Below are positions 17,661-27,459 of a stretch of 52,460 nt of DNA, piece after piece (the stretch's first letter is position 1; each line of letters starts with the position of its first letter). The stretch covers positions 62,825 to 115,284 of the forward strand of contig NZ_RJNA01000004.1 in assembly GCF_003943815.1 (NCBI RefSeq), read 5' to 3'. A program made the translations under genes and the position numbers. The DNA comes from Streptococcus cristatus. Lineage in GTDB: Bacteria; Bacillota; Bacilli; Lactobacillales; Streptococcaceae. Below the pieces are notes generated by a model. The model made no database searches and was not told the DNA's origin. It saw only the letters and a list, made by a program, of their open reading frames with translations.

Positions 17661-18378
17661 GTTTCTTTTCCTTTCTAAATCTATCTCTATCAAACTCCTT
17701 ATCTTGGATCATATCTGAGGACACTTCTATATGCCTGATTGGAGTTGTTTCTTCGACATCATTGCGGTGTTGGTAAGCATAGATAATAATAAACCATGTT
17801 GCGTACAGAAATTGTCCAAAGGTCATCGAAAGCAATGATACACCCCATCCCCAAAAATATTCATATCCAATTATCGCTAAAAATATACAGACACACGATA
17901 TAATAAGCGGAGGAGCGAATACAAAGTTAAGCATAAATTTGCTTGCTTTCTGCGAGATAACTTCTTCAGAGTCCAAATCGACCAAGCAGCTCATGACGAC
18001 TATTACAATAATGGATTGTATAAGAGGGAGGGATAGCTTTAATCCAATAAAATTATGGTCCCCACTCATAGCACTAAAACCAATAATGATATAAATATGA
18101 CCAGTCAGATACATGAGATAAGTTCCAAAACTGGTTAAAATCCCTCGCTTAAGATCTAGTAAAAATACTAGATTTAAAACCCAAACAACAATCCCTGTAA
18201 TAAGCAATGTTTGATACAAAGTGGGATTGTTGAGTACCTCTAATCCTCCTGCAAAAAACGCCAAAAAGGCTATAGGATATAAAATAAAAATCCCATTTAA
18301 TACTCCCCAAAGAGGAACCGGTCCCTTTATTCTACTTCTTTGAAATTCAAATGTTTTTTTAATTCGTTCCAGTATCAT
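17653..18378 (-). CDS. Polytopic membrane protein, probable immunity protein for the LXG toxin
   Basis: 241 residues with about six hydrophobic segments (near 26-45, 57-75, 83-103, 115-130, 146-167, 175-198) and a charged cytoplasmic tail ending RFRKEKKHD. Its ATG overlaps the toxin stop by 4 bp, tight coupling as for toxin/immunity pairs. A multi-pass membrane immunity protein fits a toxin that inserts into membranes, as described for the TelE/TipE pair of Streptococcus gallolyticus. I do not claim sequence homology to TipE. Confidence 0.65.
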   Translation of the reverse strand: MILERIKKTFEFQRSRIKGPVPLWGVLNGIFILYPIAFLAFFAGGLEVLNNPTLYQTLLITGIVVWVLNLVFLLDLKRGILTSFGTYLMYLTGHIYIIIGFSAMSGDHNFIGLKLSLPLIQSIIVIVVMSCLVDLDSEEVISQKASKFMLNFVFAPPLIISCVCIFLAIIGYEYFWGWGVSLLSMTFGQFLYATWFIIIYAYQHRNDVEETTPIRHIEVSSDMIQDKEFDRDRFRKEKKHD

Positions 18379-20102
18379 TTAAACCATCCTCTCATGCCTT
18401 TTATCAAGCTATTGGCACCTTTTTTAAGATTATCCGTAATATTAAACTTTTTATCAGCCCAGTTTAATACACCTACCGCTACTGCTGATACTCCAATTGC
18501 TACTGCTCCAGTTGCCCAAGCAGGGGCTGTTGCAACACCTAATAGACCTAACCCAACACCTGCTAGCGTTGCTCCAACGCTAGCTGCAGCTGTTGCTGCA
18601 ACAGTTGTCCCTGCCGCCTTGGCCGCATCTATCACAAAACCTGTTGCCACACTTGCTTTAACTTCATTACCTCTAAGACCCTGACGTTTGGCATTCTGAG
18701 AATTATCATGTATTTTCGAAAAAGTATCGACGACATCTAAGGCAACACCAACAACTGCTGCTCCTTTTAAGAACTTACCAAACTTAGAAGCTGTTTTAAA
18801 TCCTTCTTTATAGTTTCTCAACCCCTCCTTAGCAGACTGAACTAAACCTTTTCCTCCTCCTGCTTTGCTAGCATTCCACAAGGCTTTTCCAGCTCCGTTG
18901 AAAGTTACTTCTTTGATAAATCCTTCCTTAAACAAGCTACCACTCGTCTTCACAATACTTTTCGTCACCTTCGCAAATTTGTGTCTCATCTTAGTAGTAT
19001 CAGTAAAGGTTTTGAATACTTTCCTTAGGTCCTCATTGTAACGTGTTTTCCCTAACTTCTCCATCAGGGATTTAAAAGTCTTAGTTATTTCACCATTTTT
19101 ATATTGCACAATGTTATATTTTTTATTCTTATCCAGAATTTTCCCAAGCTTAAAGTATTCATCTAACAACTTACCAAGTTTTGTTGTCTCTTTGAGAATG
19201 ATGGTATTTCCTCGTTTATCTCGACTAAAACGATAAGCCACATACAGAGCCGGCAAAATAGATTTCAAATATTTTTTATAACTTTTAGCCTCTTTATATA
19301 GATCACCTTTTGTGATATTTTTATAAGAATTAAACAAGGAATCTATTAGGTCTTCATTTGCCGTTACCTTCCCACTGTACTTAGACTCGGCAAGTTGTTT
19401 TGCAAGAGCATTTTGATACTTTACATTTTGTGAGTTGCTATGGAGAGCTGTATTAATTTCAGAAACGGAATTTCTAAATTGCGTTTTCTTGTAGTAATTT
19501 CTAGACACTCGATTTCCATATGAAATAGGCACATAGCCTGATAAAGTAGCTAACTCACTATTTTGCATATCAATCAGATCAAAAGTATCTGTATTCAGAA
19601 CAACGTTATTAAACGTCTCCATGTTCTTAATCGTATCATCGAGGCTCTTTTGAGCTTTGGCATAGGTCGTATTGACATCATCCAAGCTAGGATTACTCAG
19701 TGAGATAATATCACTAATATCCGAATAAATACTCTGTGTTCGTGTCGAAATCTTACCTAAGCCTTCAATGGGATCTTTCATCCTTTGCTTAACTCGCTCC
19801 AGATACTCCGTATTGATAATCGCACTGTCATTGGTCTCACCAACCGTCTCCTTAAAAAGCTTGATAATCCCATCATAGCGACTCACTATACTATCCAAAG
19901 CATTGGTATAGTTATCTAGCAAGGGAATCTGGTAATTAGAAACCTTTTGGTTGATTGTGTCCTTAACTCCACCTTTGAGACTATCTGTAGAGACAACTTG
20001 GGACAAACTGCTTCTGGCTTTTGTTATCTCGCCCTTGATACTACCCACAGATGTACTCAAGGCCGATTTCTGAGCTTGTACCTCAGATAAATCAATCTTC
20101 AT
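18375..20102 (-). CDS. LXG-domain type VII effector with glycine-zipper C-terminus, probable pore-forming toxin
   Basis: 575 residues. Residues 1-200 form the helical LXG export domain; the LKG tripeptide is at 42-44. The middle (200-430) is basic and helical (SYKKYLKSILPALYVAYRF, and KGNTIILKETTKLGKLLDEYF-like segments). From about 440 there is FGKFLKGAAVVGVALDVVD, and near 500-555 a run of GxxxG/AxxxG hydrophobic helices (VGATLAGVGLGLLGVATAP, TGAVAIGVSAVAVGVL). Such glycine-zipper tips are known from the pore-forming LXG toxin TelE. No nuclease or NADase motif is seen. It sits after two LXG partner genes and a DUF4176-type protein and before a membrane immunity protein, the standard order of LXG operons. 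Confidence 0.82.
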   Translation of the reverse strand: MKIDLSEVQAQKSALSTSVGSIKGEITKARSSLSQVVSTDSLKGGVKDTINQKVSNYQIPLLDNYTNALDSIVSRYDGIIKLFKETVGETNDSAIINTEYLERVKQRMKDPIEGLGKISTRTQSIYSDISDIISLSNPSLDDVNTTYAKAQKSLDDTIKNMETFNNVVLNTDTFDLIDMQNSELATLSGYVPISYGNRVSRNYYKKTQFRNSVSEINTALHSNSQNVKYQNALAKQLAESKYSGKVTANEDLIDSLFNSYKNITKGDLYKEAKSYKKYLKSILPALYVAYRFSRDKRGNTIILKETTKLGKLLDEYFKLGKILDKNKKYNIVQYKNGEITKTFKSLMEKLGKTRYNEDLRKVFKTFTDTTKMRHKFAKVTKSIVKTSGSLFKEGFIKEVTFNGAGKALWNASKAGGGKGLVQSAKEGLRNYKEGFKTASKFGKFLKGAAVVGVALDVVDTFSKIHDNSQNAKRQGLRGNEVKASVATGFVIDAAKAAGTTVAATAAASVGATLAGVGLGLLGVATAPAWATGAVAIGVSAVAVGVLNWADKKFNITDNLKKGANSLIKGMRGWFK

Positions 20103-20745
20103 TCACTATCTCCTCTACATATACGCTAGAAACAATGCCCTCATTGAAATATTCCCTGCGAAAGGCTTCTTGACAATAGCGCTCATCTGTCATATCTGTA
20201 TATCCTTCCGATACGACTCGCTTGATGAAGAGATTGCTTACGAATAAGGGAGCCGTATCAAATCGCAGACCAAAAGGCCATGTGTACCCTATGTAATCTA
20301 TGTAGCTTCCCGTTTCCATCACTACTCTACGACCAGAAAGAACGACAAAAAAGTCCATCTGCTCACTCTCAAAGGCTGCAACCAAATCTTGTGGAAGAAG
20401 GTCTCGATCCAACTCTACAACACTACCTAAAGGATAAATACGACTAAAACAAAGATCAACATAAGAAGCATATTGGATAAAGTGACCTCGCGAAAGAACA
20501 ACCTCTTCTTTGAGACGCTTCACTCGAACTTCGGAACCCTCAAAGAAAAAATCTAGTGGAGCACCAATCATCGGATGGTAGTGATAAGAGTCCTCTCCAT
20601 TCATAAAAGCCAAATAACACTTGCGAAAGACTTCCGTATGTCCTGAGAGAGTCATAGAAACCGCAAATAAAAATTCTTTAGCCTGTTCAGTCACCTCTAT
20701 GCGACTAAGAGCTTGCTTAAATAAAGATAGCTGTTCTTCTTTCAT
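20092..20745 (-). CDS. DUF4176-containing protein of the LXG operon
   Basis: 217 residues. The second half (about 105-200) matches the DUF4176 pattern: YPLGSVVELD, FFVVLSGRRVV, YIDYIGYTWPFGL and VVSEGYTDMTDERY. The N-terminal 100 residues are an extra helical domain. Its start overlaps the Lap1-like gene by 4 bp and its end overlaps the LXG start by 11 bp. Probably an adaptor or chaperone for the toxin (inference). Confidence 0.65.
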   Translation of the reverse strand: MKEEQLSLFKQALSRIEVTEQAKEFLFAVSMTLSGHTEVFRKCYLAFMNGEDSYHYHPMIGAPLDFFFEGSEVRVKRLKEEVVLSRGHFIQYASYVDLCFSRIYPLGSVVELDRDLLPQDLVAAFESEQMDFFVVLSGRRVVMETGSYIDYIGYTWPFGLRFDTAPLFVSNLFIKRVVSEGYTDMTDERYCQEAFRREYFNEGIVSSVYVEEIVNED

Positions 20746-21026
20746 TGCATCGTCCCTCCAGCTTGAATAGCACCTGCTTCTCGAGCGTCATCCTGAACTT
20801 TATTATTCGCAGCTTGCTCCATCTTAGAAGCATCAGTACGGGTAAAATCTTTCAGTTTAACGATTGATTTATTAAAGTGCTCTAACACCTCATTAAACGT
20901 TGTAAAAGGGGTGAGATCTGTTTTTTTGAAAGTCAAATCCTTTATACGACCAATATTTGTCGTTGAGGACGATACACCCTTAGTAATACTATTCCATCTA
21001 GCTTTATCTACACCTATCGGTTTCAT
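20742..21026 (-). CDS. LXG-associated partner, DUF3130/Lap1 type
   Basis: 94 residues, two helices in a WXG100-like hairpin. FTRTD at residues 61-65 fits the FxxxD motif reported for Lap1-type (DUF3130/TIGR04197) proteins that bind the LXG domain and target the toxin to EssC. RBS AGGAGGTAGAC. Located between a DUF5082-like gene and the DUF4176/LXG genes, as in characterised S. intermedius operons. Confidence 0.75.
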   Translation of the reverse strand: MKPIGVDKARWNSITKGVSSSTTNIGRIKDLTFKKTDLTPFTTFNEVLEHFNKSIVKLKDFTRTDASKMEQAANNKVQDDAREAGAIQAGGTMQ

Positions 21027-21035
21027 GTCTACCTC

Positions 21036-21428
21036 CTATTCCATACAATCATAAATACGAGCCTGCCGATAATAAGAATTAATCGTAGACTGCAAACCTT
21101 CCGACTCTGACTTAAGAGAGCGAATCTTGTCATCAATAGCTGTCTTATTATTGCTATGACTAATACAGAAATTAGAGATATGAGTTCCTAGAGCATAAAA
21201 TTGTGCTTCAAAATCTTCTTGACGACTTCCCTTAAAACTTGTAGAATCCAACGGAATTATCTGACCAAGTGATCTACTTTTATTGCCTATAGATTGAATT
21301 TCTGTTGATAATTTACTACTAGCATTTTTTAACTTAGCGATTTTACCATCAATTTCAGTTTTAGCGGCTTGAGCTTCTGCGGCTCTCCTGCGAAATCTTG
21401 CAGCTACATCTCTATAATACGAGCTCAT
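21036..21428 (-). CDS. LXG-associated partner, DUF5082/Lap2 type
   Basis: 130 residues, strongly helical (RFRRRAAEAQAAKTEIDGKI, then a second helix IDDKIRSLKSESEGLQSTI). Matches the DUF5082 pattern of coiled LXG partners that stabilise the LXG domain. First gene of the toxin operon; RBS AAAAGGAGAAATG. A promoter is expected in the 86-bp gap after the essC terminator. Confidence 0.75.
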   Translation of the reverse strand: MSSYYRDVAARFRRRAAEAQAAKTEIDGKIAKLKNASSKLSTEIQSIGNKSRSLGQIIPLDSTSFKGSRQEDFEAQFYALGTHISNFCISHSNNKTAIDDKIRSLKSESEGLQSTINSYYRQARIYDCME

Positions 21429-21513
21429 CTCATTTCTCCTTTTGCTATCAATATAAAATATCGCTTTTATTTTATCATATTTAAAATAGAATAGCTAGTA
21501 AGGTTAGGTAATA

Positions 21514-21556
21514 CAAAAAACATACCCGCTTTTAAAAAGCTAATGGGTATGTTTAC
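21514..21556 (-). terminator. Terminator after essC
   Basis: AACATACCC and GGGTATGTT, with an inner AGCTTTT/AAAAGC stem, followed by TTTTTT on the minus strand. It separates the core machine from the toxin operon. Confidence 0.85.
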
Positions 21557-21560
21557 ATAA

Positions 21561-24500
21561 TCATCTATTAGGCAACTTGATCCGATAAACTTCTCTTCCG
21601 ACAAAGAAATGAACTTCATCTACTTCCAGAAGTGGCTCATTATAATTCGTTTTCCCTTTGATCATCCCTTGATCTATAAATCTAGTTCCAAAGATACCTG
21701 CCGGCATATTTGACCGCAATCGCTTACTGAACTCATCAAATTTATTTTCAATAGTCTTTTGATGACCGTGGAAAATGAAATAAACTCCTGCTTTAGCTGC
21801 ATTTTTCAGAATAGATTCTAAAGTATTAAATGAGATTAACATTTTCTCGTTAAGAATATGTATATCTGGCATATACACAATCATTGGGATCTTATGTCCT
21901 CCATGAAGTCTGCGCTCTATTTCACCAACGATATCCGTAATGACTGCACTAAATTCTTCTGATGTGATAACTGAGTCACAATCAGCCTGATTAGCAAATC
22001 GACCCTCTAGATCAAAAACGATGCGTTGAGCTTTTCCTTCCAATTGTTTAAGGGCCTTCATGATAATGACTTCAAGCATTTCTGTCTGCTGAGGCGTATC
22101 ATCCATAATCACAAAGTAGCCGTGCTCTTCTGGATTAAAGCCAACAATCTTTGTTGTTTCTTTATCATAACCTATTGGAACTTGTACTTGATGCAGCATA
22201 GTCTGTGTTTCCTTTGCCTGCTCAAAATCTTCCATTGTAATCTCATTTGGCAACATTGGAATTGGCTCTGGACGTACCCCCGTCCACATATTTGATATCG
22301 TCTTAATTTCCTCTTCTAACTGATAGAGGCGCTCAATATCATTGTCACCACCCGTAGGTAAATAGACCTGAATAGCATAAGGGATATCTTCTTTAATTTG
22401 AGCACGTCCGAAAATTTCTTGCTGAATGAGGGCCTCGCGACCTACTATTTCTTTAGCAGCCCCTTCATCTACCATGAAGAAGGCCATCCGTGAAGTTATA
22501 TTGCTTGACATACTAATTTTAAGACTATTCGAACGAAGAACTGTTAAAATCACATAACAGCCTAAACTAGCTCCCTCACGTAGAATTCGATTAACCAAAT
22601 TTTCAATTGACTCTTCTAAAGGTGTATCCTTTATAGAATCAAATCCATCAAAAATGGTTAAAATTATCGGAAGCTTTTCACCAGATTTCTGCTCATATTG
22701 AGAAAGACTTGCTACATTGTAAGCCGCAAATTTCTCCTTGCGAGCTTTCAATTCATGATCAATTCTCTTTAAGAATTTAACTAGTTTTTCTTCTTCATCA
22801 AATCTTGTCAAATCAACTATATGCGGTAACTCCTTAAGCGGTAGCAGACCATTCGTACCAAAATCAAACAAATTAACATGGACTTGTTCTGGAGTATTTA
22901 GTCGAGCAAGATTCATCACCAAGGTTTGGAGTGCAACAGACTTACCAAAACCAGGGGAACCGTAAAAGACAGTATGACCCATCTTTTCTATGTCAAAGTT
23001 AAAATTAGTTTGTCTCTGCTCAGTAGGTATATCCATCTTAGCAAAAGGAACCGCCAAAACTTTTTTATCTGTCCAATGCACATCCGTTTCTGGTGATATA
23101 ATCCTTGTCTCCAATGGCTCCAGCCAAGGTCTATCTGGCATAGTAATAGAAAAATGACTAGTAAATTCAGAAATATAATTCACAAGTGCATCAAGCTCAG
23201 TGATTTCTTCAGACTCTGTAGTTGTATAATCCTCATCAATTGATAAATCCTCAGATAGCAGCTCATATTGTCCTAAATCATTAATCAGCCAAATCCGTTC
23301 ATCAACCGTCTCTTTTTTATCATCTCCCTGCGGAGCATAGGCTGCACCACTCCAAGCGGATTGGAATAATTCGTATATTTCATTATTTCCAACTTGTAGA
23401 TAAGCACGTCCTGGTTCTTTGATACTTGCTGCATCTGGTGTTTTTATAATTTCAGACGAATCTGATGCATCTGAAACTTTTAAGGCTAATTTAAAACGCG
23501 AGTTAGACCATATTTGGTCATTAACAACACCTGACGGTTTTTGAGTCGCGAGGATAAGGTGAACCCCAAGAGAGCGTCCAATACGAGCAGTTGATACAAG
23601 TTCTGTCATAAATTCTGGCTCATGCTGTTTCAACTCTGCAAATTCATCACTGATAAGAAATAGATGTGGTAAAGGCTTGCTTGGAAAAGAATCCTTATCA
23701 GCAGCTAACTGTCCTTCTTTATACAATTTAGTATAACCATTGATATGGTTCACTCCAAATTGACTAAACAATCTTTGACGCTTTTGCAGTTCCGCCTTAA
23801 TAGAGGCTAAAGCACGTGCACTTGAAGCCCCATCTAAATTCGTAATTGCCCCAAGCATATGAGGAAGATTGTTGAAAAGATTGGCCATTCCTCCACCTTT
23901 AAAGTCAATGGTAAGGAAGCCAACATCCTCTGGACTGAAATTTACTGCTAAAGATAGAATATAGGATTGAAGAATTTCTGATTTCCCTGAACCCGTGGTT
24001 CCGGCCACGAGTCCGTGCGGCCCATGAGCTCGCTCATGAAGGTTCAACTCAACAACATCATCTTTCCCACGCAGTCCTAAAGGAACTGCCAATGTCTTTG
24101 AAGTATCAGCCCTTCGCCAATTCGAACCTAAATCTATTTCTTCTACTGTTTTAACCTTATACAGCTCTAAGAAAGAAACAGACTTAGGAATCGTATTTTT
24201 TTCAACTTCAAGGTGTTCTAAATTTGCCAATGTCCGAACGCATTGTTCGTAAGTCGGCAAAGCTGAATATGGACAAAATGTCTGAGCGCTGTAATTTCGA
24301 CCGTCATTGATAATCTGCCCAGCATTCTGATTTTTATATTCAATCAATGTTGTGACTGTTTCAGGCAATAAACGCTGAGCTTCTTTTACCCAAATAACAG
24401 TAACACCAAGTTCTGTCAAATCTTTTGCAAGATATTCGTTTAAACTATGCCCTAAAAGATGTGAGTCATCTAAAATGGTTAAAACATAGTGAGGCTTAAA

Positions 24501-26000
24501 TCGTGCATCTTTCTCACCCATCTCTTTTTTTAGCTGAGAGCGCTTTTGGATAATACGATAAAAAGAATTTAAAACTGCATCACGACTTCGAGCATCATGC
24601 ACAAAACCTCGAATATTTCGTTCCTGCATTTTGAAATGAGGTAAAAAACGCCATTCTGACCAATCTTTCTCATAATCATGCTCATGAACCAAATTAATAA
24701 AGTTCACATCTAAATAACTATGAAAAATTGCCAACTGCAAGAGCAAATTATAAATAGCTGTCTTGGTAACTTCTTGATTACCAATCAATCCGACCGTCGC
24801 TTGTGCAATATTGACAGTAATAGGAACCTGTCTTTGCATCTGATATTTTTGAAGAACCTTTTGTGCAAATTTAGATGACTCATCTTTACTTTGAATATCA
24901 AAATTCGTTTGCAATTGGAGCTGACTTACTTTATTACCAAGCCCAAGAGAAAGTTGCAAAAAATCCTCATTGTAATCTAAGCGTTCGTAAATACGAGAAT
25001 CATACCGAGCAATCATATCTGCTAAAACTTGAATTTCTGGTTGATTATACCTTAGAATCGCTGCCTCTTCTTGATAATATCGATTTAATTCTGAAACTTG
25101 CTTAAGCAAGTATTTTTCATAATCTTCTACCCGAATACGCTCCTGCTCTTTATTATCTTTTCTTTCTTCAAAATACTGGCTCATGGTTGTACCAGCAGTT
25201 AGCAGGCTAAACCCACCCATACCAATCATCATCAACGGGTTACCTTTGAAAACAAAACTACTAAAAGCTGTAATTGCGAACATCCCAAGTGCAGGGACAA
25301 TCGCTCTTACTAATGAATTTTTGGCTGGTTTTATCGGCAAAGGAGGTTGATTAATATGAATTTTTGAACTATAAATGGAGGGATTAATCCGAGGGCTTCT
25401 GCGATATGCTGGAAAATCTTGAGGATATTCGCTTGCACACTCTTCAACTAATATTTTCTCTAGATTAAAAATAGGAATTGAGTAGAGAGAAGAAATTTTC
25501 CATTGTAACTTTCGCTTTTCAATGAAATGCTGAGCAGTAGCAATCATATCTCCTATTTCAAATGGAAATAACCCACTTTCTTCAATTAGTTTATAATTAA
25601 GATAAACTGGCTTATCACCAATTTCAATCTGTACTTGTTTATCGGAGAAAATCAAAACTGTTGAAGAACTAATCTTCAAATCAGCTTCTTCCTGACTACT
25701 GCACATGAAAAGCTCTGTCGGAGGAAAAATATAGGTCGTAAAGATTTCTTTTTCAGACTCTAATAAAGTGACTTTTTCCCCACCAAAAACTGTCTCTCCT
25801 AACTTTAAGATATCTCCATTTCGATAAACAGTCTGGTTCTCCAATTTATATGCACTACCATTCAGTAAAATAGACTGTGAATCTACTAGATTAGCAGTTA
25901 AGAGTTCTCTCGTTTCTATTAGTAACGTGTAGAGGGGATGATACTCTTCGAAAAGTTGATCACCTAGCTGGTGATAGTATACGTTCTTATTTTCTTCCAT
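21561..26000 (-). CDS. essC: Type VII secretion ATPase EssC
   Basis: About 1479 residues, the usual length. FHA-like N-terminal region (1-190), two membrane helices near 228-272, then three FtsK/SpoIIIE-type ATPase domains. D1 has an intact Walker A, GTTGSGKSE, near residue 667. D2 has GSPGFGKSVALQ near 1016. D3 is degenerate (MDDTPQQTE near 1298). It powers and selects type VII substrates at the plasma membrane. TTG 26003 is immediately followed by ATG 26000; the ATG is preferred. It directly abuts the essB stop, so the genes are coupled. C-terminal EssC variants track with the effector set in other species. Confidence 0.95.
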   Translation of the reverse strand: MEENKNVYYHQLGDQLFEEYHPLYTLLIETRELLTANLVDSQSILLNGSAYKLENQTVYRNGDILKLGETVFGGEKVTLLESEKEIFTTYIFPPTELFMCSSQEEADLKISSSTVLIFSDKQVQIEIGDKPVYLNYKLIEESGLFPFEIGDMIATAQHFIEKRKLQWKISSLYSIPIFNLEKILVEECASEYPQDFPAYRRSPRINPSIYSSKIHINQPPLPIKPAKNSLVRAIVPALGMFAITAFSSFVFKGNPLMMIGMGGFSLLTAGTTMSQYFEERKDNKEQERIRVEDYEKYLLKQVSELNRYYQEEAAILRYNQPEIQVLADMIARYDSRIYERLDYNEDFLQLSLGLGNKVSQLQLQTNFDIQSKDESSKFAQKVLQKYQMQRQVPITVNIAQATVGLIGNQEVTKTAIYNLLLQLAIFHSYLDVNFINLVHEHDYEKDWSEWRFLPHFKMQERNIRGFVHDARSRDAVLNSFYRIIQKRSQLKKEMGEKDARFKPHYVLTILDDSHLLGHSLNEYLAKDLTELGVTVIWVKEAQRLLPETVTTLIEYKNQNAGQIINDGRNYSAQTFCPYSALPTYEQCVRTLANLEHLEVEKNTIPKSVSFLELYKVKTVEEIDLGSNWRRADTSKTLAVPLGLRGKDDVVELNLHERAHGPHGLVAGTTGSGKSEILQSYILSLAVNFSPEDVGFLTIDFKGGGMANLFNNLPHMLGAITNLDGASSARALASIKAELQKRQRLFSQFGVNHINGYTKLYKEGQLAADKDSFPSKPLPHLFLISDEFAELKQHEPEFMTELVSTARIGRSLGVHLILATQKPSGVVNDQIWSNSRFKLALKVSDASDSSEIIKTPDAASIKEPGRAYLQVGNNEIYELFQSAWSGAAYAPQGDDKKETVDERIWLINDLGQYELLSEDLSIDEDYTTTESEEITELDALVNYISEFTSHFSITMPDRPWLEPLETRIISPETDVHWTDKKVLAVPFAKMDIPTEQRQTNFNFDIEKMGHTVFYGSPGFGKSVALQTLVMNLARLNTPEQVHVNLFDFGTNGLLPLKELPHIVDLTRFDEEEKLVKFLKRIDHELKARKEKFAAYNVASLSQYEQKSGEKLPIILTIFDGFDSIKDTPLEESIENLVNRILREGASLGCYVILTVLRSNSLKISMSSNITSRMAFFMVDEGAAKEIVGREALIQQEIFGRAQIKEDIPYAIQVYLPTGGDNDIERLYQLEEEIKTISNMWTGVRPEPIPMLPNEITMEDFEQAKETQTMLHQVQVPIGYDKETTKIVGFNPEEHGYFVIMDDTPQQTEMLEVIIMKALKQLEGKAQRIVFDLEGRFANQADCDSVITSEEFSAVITDIVGEIERRLHGGHKIPMIVYMPDIHILNEKMLISFNTLESILKNAAKAGVYFIFHGHQKTIENKFDEFSKRLRSNMPAGIFGTRFIDQGMIKGKTNYNEPLLEVDEVHFFVGREVYRIKLPNR

Positions 26001-26003
26001 CAA

Positions 26004-27179
26004 CTACTCACCATTTCCTTTTGATGAAGAAGTATCTTTAGAGTGACTACTGTCATCCGTACTTTTTTCACCAATTTCTGAGGATAATTCCTTTATTTTT
26101 TTCTCATATTCACTCAATTTTTTCTGTTTCTCTGAACCATTCATATTTACATTTGACCTGACTGATTCATAAAGATTTGTATAAGCATGCAGAATAAGTT
26201 GGGTATCTCCAATATTCTGGGCTACATCCAGTGCCTTTTCAAATTTTCCACGACCCAAATAAATCCAATAATTCAAAATAGTATCATCACTAGATTCCGT
26301 AATCGTATTTAATACTGTTTCTTTTTGCTTATCACTCAAACTATCTAAACGAACATAACTAGCTGCTAGAATGTATTTCGCCTCTTTAGGTAATGAATCT
26401 ACACTATAAGCCTTTAGCGATTCGACTGTCTCAGAAAAATCTTTTCTCATAAAGTTTGATTGTGCCATGATGACTGCAGATTTTAAAGGTCCATCCTTGA
26501 ACATAGATTGATAAGTTGTGAAACTAAGAACCGCAGAAACAACAGCTAGAACCGACGTAGCAATCAATAGACCTTTCCATTTTTTAGTATTGACCAAAAT
26601 ATTCTCTATCGAACTCTTTTTTGACAATGTATAATATTTTTCAGAAACATACTGATTGATTTCTTCCAAAGTCCTTAAGGGAATAATATCCTGAGCAATT
26701 TTATCTTTAACAGCATCTAACCCACTAACAGCCAACTTAAAATCTACTTTTGGCACTAAAATAGATACCATCAATGCTTTGTAGGATGCTAGACAAAATT
26801 CTTCATCATATATCCGTGGAGACAATAACTTCTCAATCCCTCGATGAAGCATCTTCACTTTCCCACCTAAAATAACAATATTTTCTGGATGTATATAAGG
26901 AATTTTAAAATTATTTTCTCCTAATTCTATAGAAGTCATTTTTTGGGCTAGAGCAAATCGCTCCAATTCTGTCTTTAATGAGAACAACTCCTCTGTAACT
27001 GTTTTAAAATATGCAGGTATTTCATAATCTAAACACAGCGAACCATCTTCTTGTCTTATCGCAACACGACAGTATTCTTTGATAGCATCTAGCCGTTCTC
27101 TGTCATATCCTGAAGAGGAAACTTGAACAGTAACTTTATTCTCCGCCTTCAAAAAAATTAGCTTATCCCCGTCAAACAT
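26004..27179 (-). CDS. essB: Type VII secretion protein EssB
   Basis: 391 residues. An N-terminal pseudokinase-like domain (1-205), a single membrane helix (about 219-238, LLIATSVLAVVSAVLSF), an extracytoplasmic helical repeat region, and a charged Ser/Lys-rich tail. EssB binds EssC and EsaA in the translocon. It lies between esaB and essC in the standard order. A TAG stop abuts the essC start. Confidence 0.93.
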   Translation of the reverse strand: MFDGDKLIFLKAENKVTVQVSSSGYDRERLDAIKEYCRVAIRQEDGSLCLDYEIPAYFKTVTEELFSLKTELERFALAQKMTSIELGENNFKIPYIHPENIVILGGKVKMLHRGIEKLLSPRIYDEEFCLASYKALMVSILVPKVDFKLAVSGLDAVKDKIAQDIIPLRTLEEINQYVSEKYYTLSKKSSIENILVNTKKWKGLLIATSVLAVVSAVLSFTTYQSMFKDGPLKSAVIMAQSNFMRKDFSETVESLKAYSVDSLPKEAKYILAASYVRLDSLSDKQKETVLNTITESSDDTILNYWIYLGRGKFEKALDVAQNIGDTQLILHAYTNLYESVRSNVNMNGSEKQKKLSEYEKKIKELSSEIGEKSTDDSSHSKDTSSSKGNGE

Positions 27180-27207
27180 ATATTACTACCCTTCCTAATT
27201 CTTCTTT

Positions 27208-27459
27208 CTAACCGATAATTTCTAGTATATCTCCATTACTAATAGGATAATTGGCTAAAATATCATTTCCTTCTATATGAATATGTTTATTTTTTACTTT
27301 AAACCAAAATTGATCATCAACTGGCAACCCCAGTTTTGTTCTAATCACTCTATTATTCAATATCTTCTTAAAATTTATCCAAGTTAGAGACTTTGAAACT
27401 CTAATATCTAATTCTCTCTGTTTATATGCTATTGTTATCTCTACTTTTCCTAAGTCCAT
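27208..27459 (-). CDS. esaB: Ubiquitin-like type VII protein EsaB (YukD family)
   Basis: 83 residues with the beta-grasp pattern of YukD/EsaB: KVEITIAYKQRELDIRV, a helix, then an IHIEGNDILANYPISNGDILEII end (LxxYxIxxGDxLEI). A cytoplasmic regulator or assembly factor of type VIIb systems. RBS AGGAAGG. It overlaps the end of essA by 38 bp. Confidence 0.9.
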   Translation of the reverse strand: MDLGKVEITIAYKQRELDIRVSKSLTWINFKKILNNRVIRTKLGLPVDDQFWFKVKNKHIHIEGNDILANYPISNGDILEIIG

